Shown piece by piece: positions 61,301-64,000 of a DNA stretch of 64,000 bases; within the stretch, counting starts at the first letter, position 1, and the number at the start of each line of letters is the position of its first letter. A model generated the notes under the pieces. It was not told where the DNA came from. It did not search any database and was given only the letters and a program-made list of their open reading frames with translations. A program made the position numbers and the translations under genes. Source of the DNA: Clostridia bacterium (GTDB taxonomy: Bacteria; Bacillota; Clostridia; Christensenellales; Borkfalkiaceae); assembly GCA_017399185.1 (NCBI GenBank), contig JAFQEA010000002.1, positions 124,001 through 188,000 on the forward strand, given 5' to 3'.

Positions 61301-61710
61301 CTGTCGGTCATCTTGTCGTTACCGATAAAGTAATCGGTTAAAAGCTCAACTGCGCTTGTTTGGCCGTCAACTTCGGTAAAGTAAAGCAATTTAACACGGT
61401 TTGCTTCCCTGTCCATATTGAAAACCCAATAGTTAGCGCCTTGCTCGCCACCGAAAACAAGCCCTGCAGCCACGCCCCTTTCAAAGGATACGGTTGCCGT
61501 ATAAACGAATTTATCCTGCGCGCCGTAAGACTTTTCTGAAAGAACAAAGCTGTCTTTTTCGCTTTCCATTGTGACAGTATTAAGCGTTTCACCTTCAATG
61601 GTGATTGCGTTTGCCGTTTGCTTTTGGGTGCGAACGGCTGCTGCAAAAGCAATGCTTAAAACCGCAACTACTGCCAAAATTAAAATCTTAAAACTCTTTT
61701 TCATCATCAT
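58312..61710 (-). CDS. Large exported GH32 fructanase with CBM66-like modules
   Basis: An 1132-residue protein with a type I signal peptide (about 1-34). Residues about 37-220 form a CBM66-like sandwich, a module that binds levan in Bacillus SacC. GH32 follows with all motifs: WNNDPNG (Asp245), CRDP (Asp385), PECPD (Glu436), to about 725. Then come an Ig-like domain (about 735-815), a second CBM66-like module (about 820-965) and two small beta domains (about 970-1132). No wall anchor is visible. Should cleave terminal fructose or oligosaccharides from levan outside the cell. Three ATGs in a row leave the exact start open (61710, 61707 or 61704), preceded by AAGAGAG. It follows the fructokinase by 14 bp. 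Confidence 0.9.
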   Translation of the reverse strand: MMMKKSFKILILAVVAVLSIAFAAAVRTQKQTANAITIEGETLNTVTMESEKDSFVLSEKSYGAQDKFVYTATVSFERGVAAGLVFGGEQGANYWVFNMDREANRVKLLYFTEVDGQTSAVELLTDYFIGNDKMTDSERRLVGGKVATLDKVQLKVVITPESDGVYAEFYADNIRRFGVDRVIKLDELELLPENATYGGGQIGFNCFNSKVTFADIYYGKSDYSYYTELYRNQYHFSQYAHWNNDPNGLVYYDGYYHLYYQHHPYSNYWSDMYWGHARSTDLAHWELLPICLFPDEDWGSGVGLMWSGSAYEYRKGDSQAIDQLNWFPQGQGNGIIAFYTRDGGMQDQMIMSSDDGGMTWTKRKLIPQTVATGADGIHHKVACRDPKVFPVVVENGKTTLWGMVVTGQQENKVWFMKSANLLDWEYAGQFVAQTPECPDVVTLTADDGNVYTVLSLTAREYIVGKLSYDGNHIVFTDRNGGAIDQGDFQVMDFGPDSYATQTFSIRDESSDYFGKIVSLSWFAGVPATTDSGIYANARKVWNGSGMTMPVVWGLAKEGNGYILTQTPIIKDSTAFDKKELITINNKEINSASQNLLASVNTHIFEMALSVSNPDDASISIKINVGENEYTEIGWTKEEGYFVDRRFTSSAGLNIKDYRFRYTSGPRSAGEQNFYILSDNGGLEVFCDDFKIPFYVLTLASPYSVGAQLSVDKPVTVESLTVNEIGTIWRDEAQIEGETVLYVSDEAVELDTLITLEKSVTAYSTSGDAINWSLESGSDVVELENTIGGVNLKAVKPGKASLVVTCGNQTRCIDVTVYEGTIDSDIPFSADGIISGTWIAKENQIVASSPAGDGYILSSQSASDFNCSVAFSLDAVAAAFIFRANADMSQYIIFNYDNNERIVKMWSQNGEIGRASAPNVNTSNVVLRVEAMGNKVKAYINGNLAIDVVLGENEPKQGLFGLNVYSGTAAFKSVANFNDKYTYNGTGSLTVVGDSRQAVTALYNKTLCNVRVDNAFFTCNGRSLVIDARYFELLSVGTYTFKAVGGTTAYEFTVTVTGVTQTALKSLTIQKGCNAVIYLGNVKVNTVTLNGTQLTSGQYKLRNYTLTIDASLLTKDNNTIVINGDKTVNVTLE

Positions 61711-61724
61711 TTCTCTCTTTATTT

Positions 61725-62630
61725 TTATTTATTGAGATATTTATTTATCGTTTCTATGGTTGGTAAGTTATCTATCGCGCCGCGGCCCGTTGTGTTTAAC
61801 GCGCCTGCAACGTTCCCAAAGTGTAAAGCCTTGTCTAAAACCTGTGCGGTAAAAGGCATTTTATTGTGCTTGTCAAGGATTGAAAGCGCACCTGCAAAAA
61901 ACGCGTCGCCTGCGCCCGTAGTATCAACGGGCTTGACCTGTATGGTCGGCACTTTGCTTTTTTCGCCCTTATAGTGCCACTCGCTTCCGTCTTTACCCAA
62001 GGTTATAAGGACAAGCTTGTCCGTCAAGCCTTCAACGTAAGCTTTAGTAAAGGTTTCAACTTCGTCTTCAGAAAACTTAACAATATCAACGCTTTCCAAA
62101 ATCCTTTTATAGGTTTTAACGGCGCTTTCCTTATCCTTAAAGATATCCGTGCGGTAATTAACGTCAAACGCGACCGTTTTACCTAACGCGTGCGCACGCC
62201 TTATTATATCTAATGCGTATTCCACAGAGTGGCTTTCCGACAGCATAAGCGAGCCTATGCACACAATGTCAGCGCTACTTATCAGGCTGTCTTCAACAGG
62301 GGGCAAATGGTAGTCTGCCGTGTTCTTGCGGTAAAAGCAAAAATCCCTGTCGCCTTCTTCGTTAAGCTCAACAAACGCAAGGGTTGTGTTGTGCTCATCA
62401 TCTTGAGTAATGTAGGTTGTATCCATGCCAAAATCCTTGGCAAAATTTATCAAAAACCGACCTATAAGGTCACTTCCGACCCTTCCGACAAACTTAACGT
62501 CCGCGCCGAATTTCTTAAGCGCACATGCAACGTTAAAGGGTGCGCCGCCGGCTTTTCTTTCATAAGTTGTTATTCCGTTTTTTTCTTCGCCAATCATGTC
62601 GGCAAGAATTTCACCAATGCAAAGTAACAA
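61725..62630 (-). CDS. Fructokinase, PfkB family
   Basis: A 301-residue sugar kinase: N-terminal CIGEILADMIG, GGAPFNVACAL (substrate loop), and DTTGAGDAFFAG (ATP/anion hole with catalytic Asp). Closest to ScrK/CscK-type fructokinases, converting fructose to fructose 6-phosphate, which suits the GH32 products. It begins 1 bp after the preceding membrane protein gene, with an expected coupled start. SDLIGRFLI is encoded by TATAG element 22. Confidence 0.9.
   Translation of the reverse strand: MLLCIGEILADMIGEEKNGITTYERKAGGAPFNVACALKKFGADVKFVGRVGSDLIGRFLINFAKDFGMDTTYITQDDEHNTTLAFVELNEEGDRDFCFYRKNTADYHLPPVEDSLISSADIVCIGSLMLSESHSVEYALDIIRRAHALGKTVAFDVNYRTDIFKDKESAVKTYKRILESVDIVKFSEDEVETFTKAYVEGLTDKLVLITLGKDGSEWHYKGEKSKVPTIQVKPVDTTGAGDAFFAGALSILDKHNKMPFTAQVLDKALHFGNVAGALNTTGRGAIDNLPTIETINKYLNK
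62454..62477 (+). repeat. TATAG element copy 22 (inside fructokinase)
   Basis: Core AAACCGACCTATAA, then GGTCACTT, antisense to the gene, encoding SDLIGRF. Weaker in the second half. Confidence 0.55.
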
Positions 62631-62631
62631 T

Positions 62632-63957
62632 TTAAACCACCGCCTTTTCAGCTTCTTCCTTCTTTATCTGCTTTTTATGCTCGCTAACCTGGTTAATGGC
62701 AAATATTATCGTTCTTACCGTCAGGATTACGAAAAACAGCACGAGCGTCAAAGCACTTATAAGATTGCGCTGAACGAAAAACGCAAGTATCAGCATAATA
62801 GCCGTTGCCGCAATGCCTGAAAACCATACGTAAGAGCCAACAATCTTGAACATCGCGCCCATTGTTTTTACGCTTTGTACACCGCACAGCTTTAATATTG
62901 AATACGCTAACAGGGTTACGACCATAGGCATAAGCGCAATAAACGGCGTAAGCATTATTACGCTCGTTGCGTAAGCGTATAGATTGACCGATGCAACCGT
63001 GTCAAAGGCTTGTTTGATAAAGCTATCTGCCATTTGGTTTGCAACGGCTTGCGATTGGGTATCCGACACTAAAACGCCCTTTTGAACGCCGTCGTAAAAA
63101 CCGTAAAATGAAACGAGTATGCCCTTTTTCGTTTCAAAGCTTACAACCATGCAATCGTCAAACACCAAAAGATATTTGTTTTGCCCGTCGCTTACGTATT
63201 GTTGGAAGTAGTAATTACGCAATAACGGAACTTTTGAGTTTGTTTCGTAAGCCGTAATTTTTGGGTAATAGTTTTCAAAATACAGCTCGTAAATCGCCCT
63301 GTTATATTGGTCATTTGTAAGCGCGTTTTCATCAAGCTTTTTTTGTAAATCTTGGGCTATAAGCCTGTTATCTTCACTTAACGTGTCAATATATGCCTTA
63401 TACGCGCTGATTGCTGCGTCGTCAAGAACAAGCGCCGCGCCCGTGTATTTAAGCTTAAAGTCAAAGTTGAGTTTAGCAACGTCAGAAAGCGTTAAATATT
63501 CTTCATACGATATAACAGTATTTTTGCCGTCGTTTGAAACGCAGTAGGCTTCAAATGCGGCAAGGGTATCGGCAGGGCGCATATCAACGACCACGCCGTA
63601 GCCGCCAACCGAATAATTTTTATTGTCAGTCTGGCTTTCATAGGTGTTAACCAAAAGCTCGGCTTTGTATTCGCCGTCACCTATTTTAGCCTTTATTGTG
63701 TTCGTGCCAACCTGCAAGCCAATACGCATTTTTGTATCGGGGTTTGCAAAAACCGCACGCACGGTGCTTTTAAAGTCGGGCGAATTTTTATAGTGGGCTT
63801 TGAACGGAAACATGTTTCCGCCAAAAAAGCCTATCCATAAAAACCCGAGTGCAAGTAAAAGCGCTAAAAAGAAGTTTGCATAACTACGCTTTTGGGCTTC
63901 CTTGGACGTTTTGTCCGAAAAGAAGCTTAAAAGGAAAAATCTTAACCAGTCTTTCAT
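62632..63957 (-). CDS. Membrane protein of the fructan locus, unknown function
   Basis: A 441-residue protein: one hydrophobic segment near residues 28-50, an external domain of about 260 residues, then four hydrophobic segments (about 325-430) and a charged tail. The layout recalls DUF1189-type membrane proteins that often sit next to maltose-type permease genes, but I could not confirm it from motifs. It starts 3 bp after the stop codon of the upstream gene and ends 1 bp before the fructokinase ATG, so it is translationally linked to both. DNRLIAQDL is encoded by TATAG element 23. Confidence 0.65.
   Translation of the reverse strand: MKDWLRFFLLSFFSDKTSKEAQKRSYANFFLALLLALGFLWIGFFGGNMFPFKAHYKNSPDFKSTVRAVFANPDTKMRIGLQVGTNTIKAKIGDGEYKAELLVNTYESQTDNKNYSVGGYGVVVDMRPADTLAAFEAYCVSNDGKNTVISYEEYLTLSDVAKLNFDFKLKYTGAALVLDDAAISAYKAYIDTLSEDNRLIAQDLQKKLDENALTNDQYNRAIYELYFENYYPKITAYETNSKVPLLRNYYFQQYVSDGQNKYLLVFDDCMVVSFETKKGILVSFYGFYDGVQKGVLVSDTQSQAVANQMADSFIKQAFDTVASVNLYAYATSVIMLTPFIALMPMVVTLLAYSILKLCGVQSVKTMGAMFKIVGSYVWFSGIAATAIMLILAFFVQRNLISALTLVLFFVILTVRTIIFAINQVSEHKKQIKKEEAEKAVV
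63347..63370 (-). repeat. TATAG element copy 23 (inside membrane protein gene)
   Basis: Core TAACAGGCTTATAG, then CCCAAGATTT, sense orientation, encoding NRLIAQDL. Confidence 0.6.
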
Positions 63958-63960
63958 AGC

Positions 63961-64000
63961 CTATTTGTTGCCGTATTCTCTCGACATAATTGATTGTTCT
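63961..64000 (-). CDS. C-terminal end of an upstream gene (partial)
   Basis: Twelve codons (EQSIMSREYGNK) then TAG, cut by the right window edge. The tight spacing to the next ATG (3 bp) shows it belongs to the same operon. A sugar permease is possible from context; the peptide is too short to assign. Confidence 0.4.
   Translation of the reverse strand, partial: EQSIMSREYGNK

Noticed and set aside
1..64000. tRNA, rRNA, prophage or plasmid features
   Set aside because: No cloverleaf-like sequence, rRNA stretch, integrase, phage structural gene or partition gene was recognised on either strand.

Overview
The window looks like chromosomal DNA of a low- to mid-GC Gram-positive bacterium, most likely an uncultured gut Clostridia (Bacillota). 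Reasons: AAGGAG and AAAGGGGG ribosome binding sites, many type-II-signal lipoproteins, AddAB instead of RecBCD, a NadD-YqeK fusion next to RsfS, MgtE, BspA-like leucine-rich-repeat surface proteins, and a fructan locus built on an ABC importer with GH32 enzymes. The lineage is an inference; no rRNA or tRNA gene was seen.

Layout. 1-8.2 kb: the last codons of a probable serpin, then one giant LRR lipoprotein on the minus strand behind a near-consensus promoter whose spacer carries an 18-bp palindrome. 8.4-13.9 kb: a double ferritin-like protein, a DeoC-like protein with an acidic N-terminus, two small or membrane hypotheticals, rsfS and nadD-yqeK. 14-20.5 kb: addB-addA. 20.6-25 kb: a lipoprotein, mgtE with a structured leader, a ZIP metal transporter coupled to a PH-like membrane protein. 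25.1-30.4 kb: tcdA-like and recF (minus) diverging from dnaA-mnmG (plus), a possible origin neighbourhood. 30.6-37.2 kb: a lipoprotein plus an ABC-2 export or lipid system whose ATPase is fused to a TMEM164/YwaF-like membrane domain. 37.2-45 kb: two large lipoproteins (OB-fold, Ig-like and LRR modules) separated by repeat-filled intergenic DNA.

45.0-64.0 kb is a fructan utilisation locus, all on the minus strand. In transcription order it has the end of an upstream gene, a membrane protein, a fructokinase, a large exported GH32 enzyme with CBM66-like modules, a LacI regulator, a sugar-binding lipoprotein, two permeases, a GH32 lipoprotein with a LamG-like module, two multi-module putative carbohydrate-binding proteins, and a cytoplasmic GH32 enzyme. 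The implied flow: surface enzymes cut levan or inulin, the binding proteins hold the polymer, the ABC importer takes up oligosaccharides, the cytoplasmic GH32 releases fructose and the kinase phosphorylates it. No importer ATPase is encoded here, so a shared one elsewhere is expected.

The most unusual signal is a 24-nt interspersed element with the core TAACCGACCTATAG followed by a CTTTT tail. I count 23 copies by eye, in both orientations, about half in intergenic DNA at gene ends and half inside unrelated coding sequences, where it encodes recurring peptides such as NRLIxxLL or AYKPII. Four further repeat families (called R1-R4 here) fill the long intergenic gaps.
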